NCBI GenBank assembly: GCA_002418265.1 | Contig: DIDS01000020.1 | Location: 330,512-394,511 of the forward strand | Source: Acidimicrobiia bacterium UBA5794 | Lineage (GTDB): Bacteria > Actinomycetota > Acidimicrobiia > Spongiisociales > UBA5794 | DNA: 64,000 nt | Reading direction: 5' to 3' | Shown: piece by piece, positions 8,608 to 15,642 of the stretch | How the letters are laid out: each line of letters opens with the position of its first letter | Numbering within the stretch: the first letter of the stretch is position 1 | Notes under the pieces: generated by a model | The model's input: the letters and a program-made list of their open reading frames with translations, nothing else | What the model was told of the DNA's origin: nothing | Databases searched by the model: none | Made by a program: the position numbers and the translations under genes

Positions 8608-8720
8608 TTTCAGGGCAGGGTGCAATCCCCGACCGGCGGTGAAAGTCCGCGAACCCCACTTGGGGCCGACCCGGTGAAACTCCGGGACCGACGGTAAGAG
8701 TCCGGATGGAAGAAAGGGGA
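8608..8720 (+). promoter_or_regulatory. FMN riboswitch (RFN element)
   Basis: The leader of ribD contains the RFN core in order: TTCAGGGCAGGGTG, AATCCCCGACCGGCGGT, GAAAGTCCGCGA, GAAACTCCGG, then ACCGACGGTAAGAGTCCGGATG and GAAGAAAGG. FMN binding in this family represses riboflavin genes. The closing P1 strand runs directly into the purine-rich GAAAGGGGA just before the ribD GTG, so the ligand-bound form could hide the ribosome-binding site. I see no T-tract terminator between aptamer and start, which favours translational control; that is an inference. Confidence 0.93.
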
Positions 8721-8725
8721 CGCTT

Positions 8726-9781
8726 GTGCGTCGCGCCGTCGACATAGCTGACGGCCTCGACGTGGAAGAGCTGATGCATGCTGCGATCGACGCAACCGCC
8801 TCGACGTATCCGCATCCGAATCCACGTGTTGGCTGCATCATCGTGACACCCAACCACGACGTGCTGTCGGTCGGTGTGTGCCATGGTGACGGCCTTCCCC
8901 ATGCCGAAGCCAACGCCCTTGCCAGCCTTGCCGATACGGATTTGGCTCGGGGAGCAACCGCTGTCGTAACCCTTGAACCCTGCAGCCATCACGGTCGAAC
9001 GCCGCCATGTGCCGACGCTCTCGTCGACGCAGGCGTGGAAAGAGTCGTCATCGGTGCACAGGACCCTGATCCAAAGGTTTCCGGCAATGGCATTCGGAAG
9101 CTCACAGATGCTGGAATTGACGTCATCGTTGGGGTCGCAGCCGATGCTGTCGTCGCAGCCGATCCGGCGTACTTCCATCACAGAACCACGGGTCTCCCAC
9201 GAGTAACCCTCAAGATGGCAACCACCCTTGATGGCCAAGCAGCAGCAATCGACGGAACCTCACAGTGGATCACCGACGAAGCGGCACGGACAGACGTTCA
9301 TCACCTCAGATCCCAGAACGACGTCGTTCTCACCGGTTCCGGAACCGTTCTGGCGGACGATCCGACCCTCACCGTCCGGTACGCGAGCTTTGCAGGACCC
9401 CAGCCACGCCCGGTGGTTGTCGTGGGCAACCGTTCGCTCCCGGCAGATGCACACGTGATGCTGCGTGATCCGATCGTCTATGGCGCAGATTCACCGGGCC
9501 ATGTCGAGGTTGAAGCTGTGATCAAGGACCTGGGGTCACGGGGCGTGCTGTCGGTTCTCGTCGAGGCTGGCCCGACTCTCTCACGCGCGTTCCTCGATGC
9601 CCACGCCGTCGACCAAGTCGTATGGTACCTCGGTGCCAAGCTGGCAGGTGGGGCGGGACGGTCTGCGATTGGTGGCACGTTCAACACGCTCGGTGATGCG
9701 GTGGACCTGACGGTGTCAGACGTCACCCGCTTTGGATCGAGCCTTCGCATCACCGCGACACCGAAATGGGGGAGCAGCTGA
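8726..9781 (+). CDS. ribD: Bifunctional riboflavin deaminase/reductase
   Basis: RibD deaminates and then reduces the pyrimidine intermediate of riboflavin synthesis. The N-terminal deaminase has the zinc ligands and proton shuttle in PHAEANAL (H59, E61) and EPCSHHGRTPPCADAL (C86, C95). The C-terminal reductase begins near residue 150 (RVTLKMATTLDGQAA, SQWIT, LVEAGPTLSRAFL). The length of 351 is standard. GTG 8726 lies 5 bases after GAAAGGGGA at the riboswitch end. The stop shares one base with ribE. It is the first gene of a ribD-ribE-ribBA-ribH operon. Confidence 0.95.
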   Translation: MRRAVDIADGLDVEELMHAAIDATASTYPHPNPRVGCIIVTPNHDVLSVGVCHGDGLPHAEANALASLADTDLARGATAVVTLEPCSHHGRTPPCADALVDAGVERVVIGAQDPDPKVSGNGIRKLTDAGIDVIVGVAADAVVAADPAYFHHRTTGLPRVTLKMATTLDGQAAAIDGTSQWITDEAARTDVHHLRSQNDVVLTGSGTVLADDPTLTVRYASFAGPQPRPVVVVGNRSLPADAHVMLRDPIVYGADSPGHVEVEAVIKDLGSRGVLSVLVEAGPTLSRAFLDAHAVDQVVWYLGAKLAGGAGRSAIGGTFNTLGDAVDLTVSDVTRFGSSLRITATPKWGSS

Positions 9782-10389
9782 TGTTCACAGGAATCGTGAC
9801 CGAAGTGGGAAGCATCGTTGATGTGTCACCAACCGACGGTGGACTGCGGTTCGACATCAAGGCACCGGACACGGCCCGGGACGCCACGATCGGTGACTCC
9901 ATTGCCGTCAACGGTGTCTGTCTCACGGCGACGGCCTTGACCGGCTCCGGATTTGTCTGTGAGGCGATCCCCGAGACGGTCGAGCGAACCGCGCTCCGTG
10001 ATCTGGCAGCAGGTTCCTTCGTGAACCTTGAACGCCCGCTGGCTGCGGCAGGCAGGTTCGACGGCCACATCGTTCAGGGTCACGTCGATGGCGTCGGAAC
10101 GGTGGCGAACGTCGTTCCCGAGGGTGCCTCACATCGGATCCGCATTGACATCCCGTCTGATCTCGCTCGCTACACCGTGGAGAAGGGCTCGGTTGCGATT
10201 GATGGGACCAGCCTGACCCTGACCGCGGTGTCCCCGCCGTTGGCGGATGCAACGTGGATCGAGGTTGCCCTCATCCCCCACACACTCGACAACACGGTCT
10301 TGGGATCTCGAACCGTCGGGGATCGGGTCAACATCGAGGTTGACATTCTCGCAAAGTACGCGGAACGCATGACGGAGATGAAACGATGA
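9781..10389 (+). CDS. ribE: Riboflavin synthase alpha chain
   Basis: The enzyme dismutates two molecules of 6,7-dimethyl-8-ribityllumazine to riboflavin and the pyrimidine precursor. The 202-residue protein shows the internal duplication typical of the family: MFTGIVTEVGSI and VNGVCLT in the first half, GHIVQGHVDGVG and IDGTSLTLT in the second. The N-terminal MFTGIV is part of the active site and fixes the start at 9781, one base into the ribD stop. The stop overlaps ribBA by 4 bases. Confidence 0.95.
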   Translation: MFTGIVTEVGSIVDVSPTDGGLRFDIKAPDTARDATIGDSIAVNGVCLTATALTGSGFVCEAIPETVERTALRDLAAGSFVNLERPLAAAGRFDGHIVQGHVDGVGTVANVVPEGASHRIRIDIPSDLARYTVEKGSVAIDGTSLTLTAVSPPLADATWIEVALIPHTLDNTVLGSRTVGDRVNIEVDILAKYAERMTEMKR

Positions 10390-11609
10390 ATCTGGGCAGG
10401 ATCGAAGACGCCGTCAAGGCCATGGCTCGTGGCGAGTTCGTCCTCGTCGTCGACAGTGAAGACCGTGAAAATGAGGGAGACCTGATCATTGCGGCCGAGA
10501 AGGTGACGGCCGATCGGATCGCGTTCATGGTTCGCTACACCTCGGGCTTGATCTGTCTCCCAACGACCGGTGAGCTTCTCGACAAACTGGAACTGCCGCT
10601 GATGGTGCTCGACAACACCGACACACACCGCACCGCGTTCACGATCTCGATCGATAGCACAAAGGGCACGACGACCGGCATCTCAGCAGCCGATCGTGCG
10701 CACACGATCCGTGCCGTTGTCGACGATGAGGCACGAGCCTCAGACTTTTCGCGACCGGGCCACATCTTTCCACTGCGATATCAGGAGGGCGGCGTGCTCG
10801 TACGTCCCGGCCACACCGAGGCTGCCGTTGACCTGGCACGGCTTGCTGGCTTGAAACCCGCTGGCGTTTTGTGTGAGATCGTCAACGACGACGGGACGAT
10901 GGCGCGAGGAGAGTCCCTGGCGACATTTGCTGCCGAGCACGACATCGTGATGATCTCCATTGATGATCTCGTCGCATATCGTTGGCAGACCGAGGGAATT
11001 GTCAGCCGTGGTCCGCATGCAACCCTCCCGACGCGTCATGGTGTCTTCGAGGTGATTGGGTACGAGTCCACCATTGGCACGACCCAATATGTCGCTCTTG
11101 TCATGGGGGATCTCACCGGAAAGCGAAATGTGTTGACCAGGGTGCATTCTGTGTGTCTCACGGGCGACGCGTTCGGGTCCCTTCGGTGTGATTGTGGGGC
11201 TCAGCTTGAAGAGTCGATGCGACGCATCGCCGAAGTCGGCGAAGGTGTCGTCGTGTACAACACCTCCCATGAAGGCAGAGGGATCGGGATCATCAACAAG
11301 ATTGCGGCCTATCACCTTCAGGACCAAGGCTTGGACACGGTTGATGCCAACCGTGAAATCGGCCACGCAGACGACAATCGCCATTACGGCGTCGATGCCC
11401 AAATTCTCCATGATCTGGGGGTCAGGAGTGTTCGTCTGTTGACGAACAATCCTGACAAGATCGATCAACTCACACGGTTCGGAGTCGAGGTGAGTGGTCG
11501 AGAAGCATTGTGGGTCGGCGAAACCGTTCAGAACCGTGACTATCTCGCAACCAAAGCGAAGCGGATGGGGCACATTCCGGCTACCGATGCCACGGAGCGG
11601 AGCGAATGA
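10386..11609 (+). CDS. ribBA: Bifunctional 3,4-dihydroxy-2-butanone-4-phosphate synthase / GTP cyclohydrolase II
   Basis: This fused enzyme provides both precursors of lumazine. Residues 1 to about 200 are the RibB domain, with the metal-binding DSEDRENEGDLI and GHIFPLR. Residues from about 205 are the RibA domain, with HSVCLTGDAFGSLRCDCGAQL supplying the three zinc cysteines, SHEGRGIG and the C-terminal LLTNNPDKI. The fusion and the 407-residue length are usual. It overlaps ribE and ribH by 4 bases each. Confidence 0.95.
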   Translation: MNLGRIEDAVKAMARGEFVLVVDSEDRENEGDLIIAAEKVTADRIAFMVRYTSGLICLPTTGELLDKLELPLMVLDNTDTHRTAFTISIDSTKGTTTGISAADRAHTIRAVVDDEARASDFSRPGHIFPLRYQEGGVLVRPGHTEAAVDLARLAGLKPAGVLCEIVNDDGTMARGESLATFAAEHDIVMISIDDLVAYRWQTEGIVSRGPHATLPTRHGVFEVIGYESTIGTTQYVALVMGDLTGKRNVLTRVHSVCLTGDAFGSLRCDCGAQLEESMRRIAEVGEGVVVYNTSHEGRGIGIINKIAAYHLQDQGLDTVDANREIGHADDNRHYGVDAQILHDLGVRSVRLLTNNPDKIDQLTRFGVEVSGREALWVGETVQNRDYLATKAKRMGHIPATDATERSE

Positions 11610-12076
11610 GGGTTGACGGATCCTCACATTCCGATGTGAGCGCTTCGGGTCTGCGCGTGGCGGTTGTAACGAGCCTGTTCCATGCGTCGGTCACCAAAGG
11701 GCTGACGGCCGGTGCCGTCGCGTGGCTTGAAGAGGCCGACGCGGACGAGATCCTCGTCATTGATGCCCCAGGGGCGTTCGAGCTGCCTCTCATCGCCAAG
11801 AAGCTGGCAGAAATCGGATACGACGCGGTCGTGTGCCTCGGTGCGGTCATCGAAGGAGACACCGATCACTATGAACACGTTGCGGGCCGCACGTCTGAGG
11901 GCATCATGCGTGTCCAGCTCGACACCGGGGTACCTGTTGGGTTCGGTGTGTTGACGGTGCGGAGCCTCCCCCATGCGGTGGAACGATCACAACCAGGGGA
12001 GCACAACAAGGGGAGAGAGGCGGCTACCGCCGCCGTCATGGCTGCCAACGTCCTACGAACACTTGACCATTCCTAG
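11606..12076 (+). CDS. ribH: 6,7-Dimethyl-8-ribityllumazine synthase
   Basis: RibH condenses the pyrimidine and four-carbon precursors into lumazine. Family motifs are VVTSLFHASVTKGL, APGAFELPLIAKKLA (ribityl binding), GAVIEGDTDHYEHVA with the catalytic His, and VPVGFGVLT. The 156-residue length is standard. The ATG overlaps the ribBA stop. It is the last gene of the riboswitch-controlled operon; no terminator hairpin with a T-tract was found in the 224 bases that follow. Confidence 0.94.
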   Translation: MRVDGSSHSDVSASGLRVAVVTSLFHASVTKGLTAGAVAWLEEADADEILVIDAPGAFELPLIAKKLAEIGYDAVVCLGAVIEGDTDHYEHVAGRTSEGIMRVQLDTGVPVGFGVLTVRSLPHAVERSQPGEHNKGREAATAAVMAANVLRTLDHS

Positions 12077-12130
12077 TGGTCTGTCGGATCCGGCCGCCAC
12101 ATACTCGATGCCCTACGGTTTGAGGTTCGC

Positions 12131-12300
12131 TACTCTCATGTCAGCAGAAAGAGCAAGAGGAGGCGCCTGCTTCCCACCTTCTCACCGACCCATGCCGAAA
12201 GGCACAAGGTGCAGTAGGTCCGAACTACCCGGCGGCACAGGAGTGCCGGTGTTGTTCCCGTAGGCGCGTGACTCAGCCACGGAACACAGGAGGTACTCCC
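12131..12300 (+). promoter_or_regulatory. Promoter and structured leader of infC
   Basis: A TACTCT -10-like box (12131-12136) precedes a leader of about 160 bases. It contains a small GCC-GAAA-GGC tetraloop hairpin near 12194 and a 6-bp hairpin CGGCAC/GTGCCG (12233-12238 with 12243-12248) closed by the loop AGGA. A full-strength Shine-Dalgarno AGGAGGT (12288-12294) lies 6 bases before the proposed ATC start of infC. Autoregulatory leaders of infC operons are known in other bacteria. No family model was recognised here, so any regulatory role is an inference. The -35 box is unclear. Confidence 0.45.
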
Positions 12301-12999
12301 ATCACGGAGCCACGGGTAAATGAACGCATTCGCGTCAAGCGCGTCCGATTGATCGCACCAGACGGTGGACAGATCGGAGAGAAGGACATTGATGAGGCTC
12401 GCTGGCTTGCGGCTCAGCTCGGTCTCGATCTTGTTGAAGTAGCTCCCGATGCCAGACCGCCGGTTGTGCGGATGATGGACTACGGGAAGTACAAATACGA
12501 TCTGTCCGTCAAGGCGCGTGAAGCTCGCAAGAACCAGACCCGCACCGTGATCAAAGAGGTCCAGTTTCGTCCGAAGATCGGGGCGAGCGACTTTGAGGTG
12601 AAACGCAAGCGGGTCGTAAAGTTCCTCCGCCAGGGGGACAAGGTCAAGTGCACCATGCGCTTCCGTGGACGTGAGGTTGCTCACCCCGAACTCGGCAGAG
12701 ACATCCTCCAACGGCTGTACGAACAGGTTGAACCCTATGCCGAGATCGAGACGATGCCACGCCTCGATGGTCGCAACATGACCATGGTGTTGGTGCCAGC
12801 AAGCGACATGCCCAAGGACGACGAATTTGAGTCCGATGCCACCGAGGACGACGAGGAATACGCACCCGGTGAACGTGAAGCGGCTGACCCGGTCGACTCG
12901 GTCGACGAGGTCCAAGGAGTCGATGAAGTCAGCGAGAGAGAAGATGCTTCCGCCGATGTGGGAGACGAAGACACGGATGAGGTATCCGAGTCCGAATAG
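12301..12999 (+). CDS. infC: Translation initiation factor IF-3, probable ATC start codon
   Basis: IF3 binds the 30S subunit, prevents 50S joining and rejects non-canonical start codons. The core is complete: EPRVNERIRVKRVRLI, DLVEVAPDARPPVVRMMDYGKYKYD (family signature), then the C-terminal domain FEVKRKRVVKFLRQGDKVKC and FRGRE. A strongly acidic tail of about 60 residues follows. AGGAGGT at 12288-12294 is ideally spaced for ATC 12301, and family homology begins there. A GTG at 12268 is in frame but lies 5' of this ribosome-binding site. Rare AUU/AUC starts are the hallmark of IF3 autoregulation. rpmI and rplT follow. Confidence 0.9.
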   Translation: MTEPRVNERIRVKRVRLIAPDGGQIGEKDIDEARWLAAQLGLDLVEVAPDARPPVVRMMDYGKYKYDLSVKAREARKNQTRTVIKEVQFRPKIGASDFEVKRKRVVKFLRQGDKVKCTMRFRGREVAHPELGRDILQRLYEQVEPYAEIETMPRLDGRNMTMVLVPASDMPKDDEFESDATEDDEEYAPGEREAADPVDSVDEVQGVDEVSEREDASADVGDEDTDEVSESE

Positions 13000-13023
13000 G
13001 TCGGAACGCACAGGAGAGACACA

Positions 13024-13218
13024 ATGCCAAAGATGAAGACCCACAAGGGAGCTGCGAAACGGTTCAAGCGAACCGGGACCGGCAAGATCATGCACCAGAA
13101 GGCGTGGCATGGTCACAACAGGTACAAGAAGTCGGGGACTCGATGGCGTCGTGCCGCGGGCACCGGAATCCTCAGCGGCGGTGATGCAAAGCGCATGGAC
13201 CGCATGCTCGGGAAATAG
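13024..13218 (+). CDS. rpmI: Ribosomal protein bL35
   Basis: This is a small basic 64-residue 50S protein. MPKMKTHKGAAKRFKRTGTGKI at the N-terminus is the family signature, and the C-terminus DAKRMDRMLGK matches. It lies 24 bases after infC with AGGAGA upstream of the ATG. The infC-rpmI-rplT order is nearly universal in bacteria. Confidence 0.97.
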   Translation: MPKMKTHKGAAKRFKRTGTGKIMHQKAWHGHNRYKKSGTRWRRAAGTGILSGGDAKRMDRMLGK

Positions 13219-13227
13219 GAGGCACGC

Positions 13228-13587
13228 ATGGCTCGTGTAAAGCGTTCAGTGAACGCGCGCAAGAAGCGCAGGAAAGTAATGGATCGTGCCTCTGGTTACA
13301 CCGGGGCCCGATCGAGACGGTATCGCACCGCACGTGAGCAGGTCATGCATGCAATGCAGGACAGCTACGACCACCGTCGTGCACGGAAGGGCCAGTTCAG
13401 ACGTCTCTGGATTCAGCGGATCAATGCAGCGGCACGTCTCAATGGTTCAACGTATTCTCGTCTGATGGCCGGTCTCAGGGCTGCCGACATCGAGGTTGAT
13501 CGCAAAATGCTCGCCGAGATGGCCGTACGTGACCCGGAGGCGTTCACGGCGCTCGTGGAGGTTGCATCCTCAGCAGCCGCCGAGTAG
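13228..13587 (+). CDS. rplT: Ribosomal protein bL20
   Basis: This early-assembly 50S protein binds 23S rRNA and acts as a translational repressor of its operon in some bacteria. The 119 residues include ARVKRSVNARKKRRKV, GYTGARSRRYRTAREQV and LWIQRINAAARLNG, all conserved. GGAGG lies close before the ATG. It is the last gene of the infC operon; the next gene has its own -10 box. Confidence 0.97.
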   Translation: MARVKRSVNARKKRRKVMDRASGYTGARSRRYRTAREQVMHAMQDSYDHRRARKGQFRRLWIQRINAAARLNGSTYSRLMAGLRAADIEVDRKMLAEMAVRDPEAFTALVEVASSAAAE

Positions 13588-13626
13588 AACAACACGTTCT
13601 CGTAACGCCAAAGATCAGTCGGACTC

Positions 13627-13632
13627 TACGCT
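13627..13632 (+). promoter_or_regulatory. -10 box (TACGCT) upstream of the TrmH-family gene
   Basis: TACGCT is followed 31 bases later by the chosen GTG start, giving a short untranslated leader with GGAG at 13647-13650. An in-frame TTG lies only 3 bases after the box and is too close to be transcribed. Confidence 0.4.
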
Positions 13633-13662
13633 GGTTTGCATGTTCTGGAGCTTCTCATCAGC

Positions 13663-14391
13663 GTGATCTCATCGGCGAAGAACGACACGATGAAAGCCGT
13701 GGCGAAGCTCAAGCGGGGACGGGAGCGTCGTCGGACGGGGCAGATTCTCGTTGAAGGCCCCAATCTCTTCCGAGCGGCCGTTGACGCCGGGCTTCTTCCG
13801 AAGATCGTCCTCGCAACAGAGACCGACACTGCGACAGCCGAAGTCACGGGGCGGCTCGGGGTGCCTCTCACATTGGTCACCGAGTCGGTTCTGGCCTCTG
13901 TGGCTGATGCCGCACATCCGCGATCCCCGATTGCGGTGTTTGAGCAACCAGGTTTCGGGTCGGTTCCTGACGTCAACATCGTGGTGTTGGTGGACCTCGC
14001 CGACCCGGGGAACGCGGGAACGATCATTCGGAGTGCAGCGTCGTTCGGATGGGCGGTTGGTGTCACGCCTCATACCGTGGACATCTGGAGCCCGAAGTCC
14101 CTCAGATCGGGCGCCGGTGCCCATTTCTCGCTACCGATCGTTGTGATCGATGATGTCGAAACGACATTCTCAGGGCTGCGACACACCGTGGTGGCGGCGG
14201 TCGTCCATGGGGGAGAGGCGAAGGTTTCCAACGACGGACCCTTTGCACTCCTGGTGGGCTCAGAGGCGCACGGACTCTCTCACGAACAGGTCGCAGCTGC
14301 TGATGTGGCGCTAACGATCCCGATGGCCGGTGGGTTCGAAAGCCTCAACGCCGCGGTTGCAGCCTCGATCGCCATGTTCACGCTGTCATGA
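13663..14391 (+). CDS. SpoU/TrmH-family RNA 2'-O-methyltransferase
   Basis: Members of this family methylate ribose 2'-OH groups in rRNA or tRNA using SAM bound in a trefoil knot. An N-terminal substrate-binding region (ISSAKNDTMKAVAKL, ILVEGPNLFRAAVDAG) precedes the catalytic SPOUT domain. The three motifs are visible: VLVDLADPGNAGTIIRSAASFG, LLVGSEAHGLSHE and IPMAGGFESLNAAVAASIAMF. GTG 13663 gives the usual VISS start. Its place between rplT and pheS matches mycobacteria, where the homologue is a presumed 23S rRNA methyltransferase. The exact target cannot be read from sequence. Confidence 0.88.
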   Translation: MISSAKNDTMKAVAKLKRGRERRRTGQILVEGPNLFRAAVDAGLLPKIVLATETDTATAEVTGRLGVPLTLVTESVLASVADAAHPRSPIAVFEQPGFGSVPDVNIVVLVDLADPGNAGTIIRSAASFGWAVGVTPHTVDIWSPKSLRSGAGAHFSLPIVVIDDVETTFSGLRHTVVAAVVHGGEAKVSNDGPFALLVGSEAHGLSHEQVAAADVALTIPMAGGFESLNAAVAASIAMFTLS

Positions 14392-14406
14392 CGTGCCACC
14401 ATTGGT

Positions 14407-14435
14407 TTTACGGAGTGGCTCCCTTCTGATACCCT
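14407..14435 (+). promoter_or_regulatory. Promoter of the pheST attenuator transcript
   Basis: TTTACG (14407-14412) and TACCCT (14430-14435) are 17 bases apart. The leader-peptide ATG lies 9 bases after the -10 box, so the peptide is probably translated from a leaderless RNA. Confidence 0.55.
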
Positions 14436-14444
14436 GCCCGTCTC

Positions 14445-14501
14445 ATGCATGACAAGCGATTTACCAACGAGTTCTTCCCGGGGTCAACCCTGGCACGCTG
14501 A
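14445..14501 (+). CDS. Phenylalanine leader peptide of pheST
   Basis: This 18-codon reading frame encodes MHDKRFTNEFFPGSTLAR and is followed by a stop. Three of 18 residues are Phe, with a tandem TTC-TTC pair at 14472-14477. It lies between a promoter and a perfect terminator hairpin upstream of phenylalanyl-tRNA synthetase. This is the arrangement expected for transcription attenuation, where ribosome stalling at uncharged-tRNA(Phe) codons prevents terminator formation. The segment AACGAGT (14466-14472) can pair with ACTCGTT (14501-14507) just after the stop, and a stalled ribosome would break that helix. Confidence 0.72.
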   Translation: MHDKRFTNEFFPGSTLAR

Positions 14502-14526
14502 CTCGTTCTATCGCACCACGATCTCG

Positions 14527-14554
14527 GCCCGGGTGACCCGCCCGGGCTTTTCTC
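14527..14554 (+). terminator. Attenuator terminator upstream of pheST
   Basis: GCCCGGG (14527-14533) and CCCGGGC (14541-14547) form a perfect 7-bp GC stem with a 7-base loop, followed by TTTTCTC. Segment 14481-14490 inside the leader peptide can pair with 14531-14539, using half of the terminator stem and its loop; this would be a competing antiterminator. Confidence 0.8.
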
Positions 14555-14616
14555 ATGTCGAAACGACACTCCCCAAGAAACAACCAGCGAAAACAACGAA
14601 AACGGTCGGAGGGTCC

Positions 14617-15642
14617 ATGACCACTAATCTGCCGAAACCGATGGAAGCTCTCAAGAAACTCCTTGCCGATGCGCCAGCACGTATCAACGGCGCCGCGACG
14701 ATTGCCGAACTTGACGTATGCGAAAACGATCTCATCGGTCGTACCTCGCCGATCGCCGCCGCCCGCCGGACCCTTGGTCAGATCAATGATGACGCGGAAC
14801 GCGCGGCGACGGGAAAAGAGATCAACGACGTGGCCAGCCAGATCCATGCGATGATCGACGCTCGTCGTGCCGTTGTCGAGACTGCGGAGGAATCGGATCG
14901 GCTGGTCAAGGATGCTGTTGATGTCACGCTGCCGGGGAGGCGACCCGAACGGGGAACGCACCACGTCATCCAGTCGACGACTGATGAGATCGTCGACATC
15001 TTCGTCGGCCTCGGATACACCGTGGCAACCGGACCCGAGGCAGAAACCGAGTTCTACAACTTCACGGCACTCAACATTCCACGGACGCATCCTTCACGTG
15101 CAGAAAGCGACACGCTGTACCTCGACTACGGTGATGACGAGGACCAGATTCTTCTGCGAACCCACACCTCACCGATGCAGGCGAGGTACATGGAACAGCA
15201 CGATCCACCGGCCTATGTCGTTGTCCCCGGTCGGGTCTTTCGCGCCGATGCCGTGGATGCGACCCACTCTCCGGTGTTCACCCAACTCGAAGGTCTCGCG
15301 GTCGATGAGAACATCACCCTCGGGGACCTCAAAGGAACGTTGGCGGCCTTTGCCAAGCAGTTCTTCGGATCCGATACGCAAGTGAAGTTCATCCCGCACT
15401 ACTTCCCCTTCACCGAGCCGTCTGCGGAGATGCATGCCTATACGAATGGCCGCTGGATCGAACTTCTTGGATGCGGCATGGTGCATCCGGCCGTCTTTGA
15501 ACACGTGGGATATGACCCGGGGCGATACACCGGTTTCGCATTCGGCATGGGGATGGAGCGCATGGCCATGGTGCGACACGGGATCACCGATCTACGCACC
15601 CTTCTCGATGCGGATCGACGAGTGCTGGAGCAGTACCAATGA
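14617..15642 (+). CDS. pheS: Phenylalanyl-tRNA synthetase alpha subunit
   Basis: PheS is the catalytic subunit of the alpha2beta2 class II synthetase. The 341 residues include the N-terminal coiled-coil arm, then GTHHVIQSTTDEIVDIFVGLGY, motif 2 (PVFTQLEGLAVDE after RVFRADAVDATHSP) and motif 3 (GFAFGMGMERMAMVRHGI). The ATG at 14617 has GGAGGG immediately upstream (14608-14613). An open frame continues in the 5' direction through the attenuator but has no homology. It overlaps pheT by 4 bases. Confidence 0.95.
   Translation: MTTNLPKPMEALKKLLADAPARINGAATIAELDVCENDLIGRTSPIAAARRTLGQINDDAERAATGKEINDVASQIHAMIDARRAVVETAEESDRLVKDAVDVTLPGRRPERGTHHVIQSTTDEIVDIFVGLGYTVATGPEAETEFYNFTALNIPRTHPSRAESDTLYLDYGDDEDQILLRTHTSPMQARYMEQHDPPAYVVVPGRVFRADAVDATHSPVFTQLEGLAVDENITLGDLKGTLAAFAKQFFGSDTQVKFIPHYFPFTEPSAEMHAYTNGRWIELLGCGMVHPAVFEHVGYDPGRYTGFAFGMGMERMAMVRHGITDLRTLLDADRRVLEQYQ

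Noticed and set aside
12268..12300. GTG 12268 as the infC start
   Set aside because: The strong AGGAGGT would then lie inside the coding region, and IF3 homology begins only after it.
12136..13116. 326-codon open frame on the minus strand over infC and rpmI
   Set aside because: The opposite strand encodes IF3 and bL35 with full signatures; the Leu/Val-rich antisense product mirrors the acidic IF3 tail.
14392..14616. T-box riboswitch upstream of pheS
   Set aside because: No T-box sequence or specifier-loop layout is visible, whereas a Phe-rich leader peptide and a terminator are.
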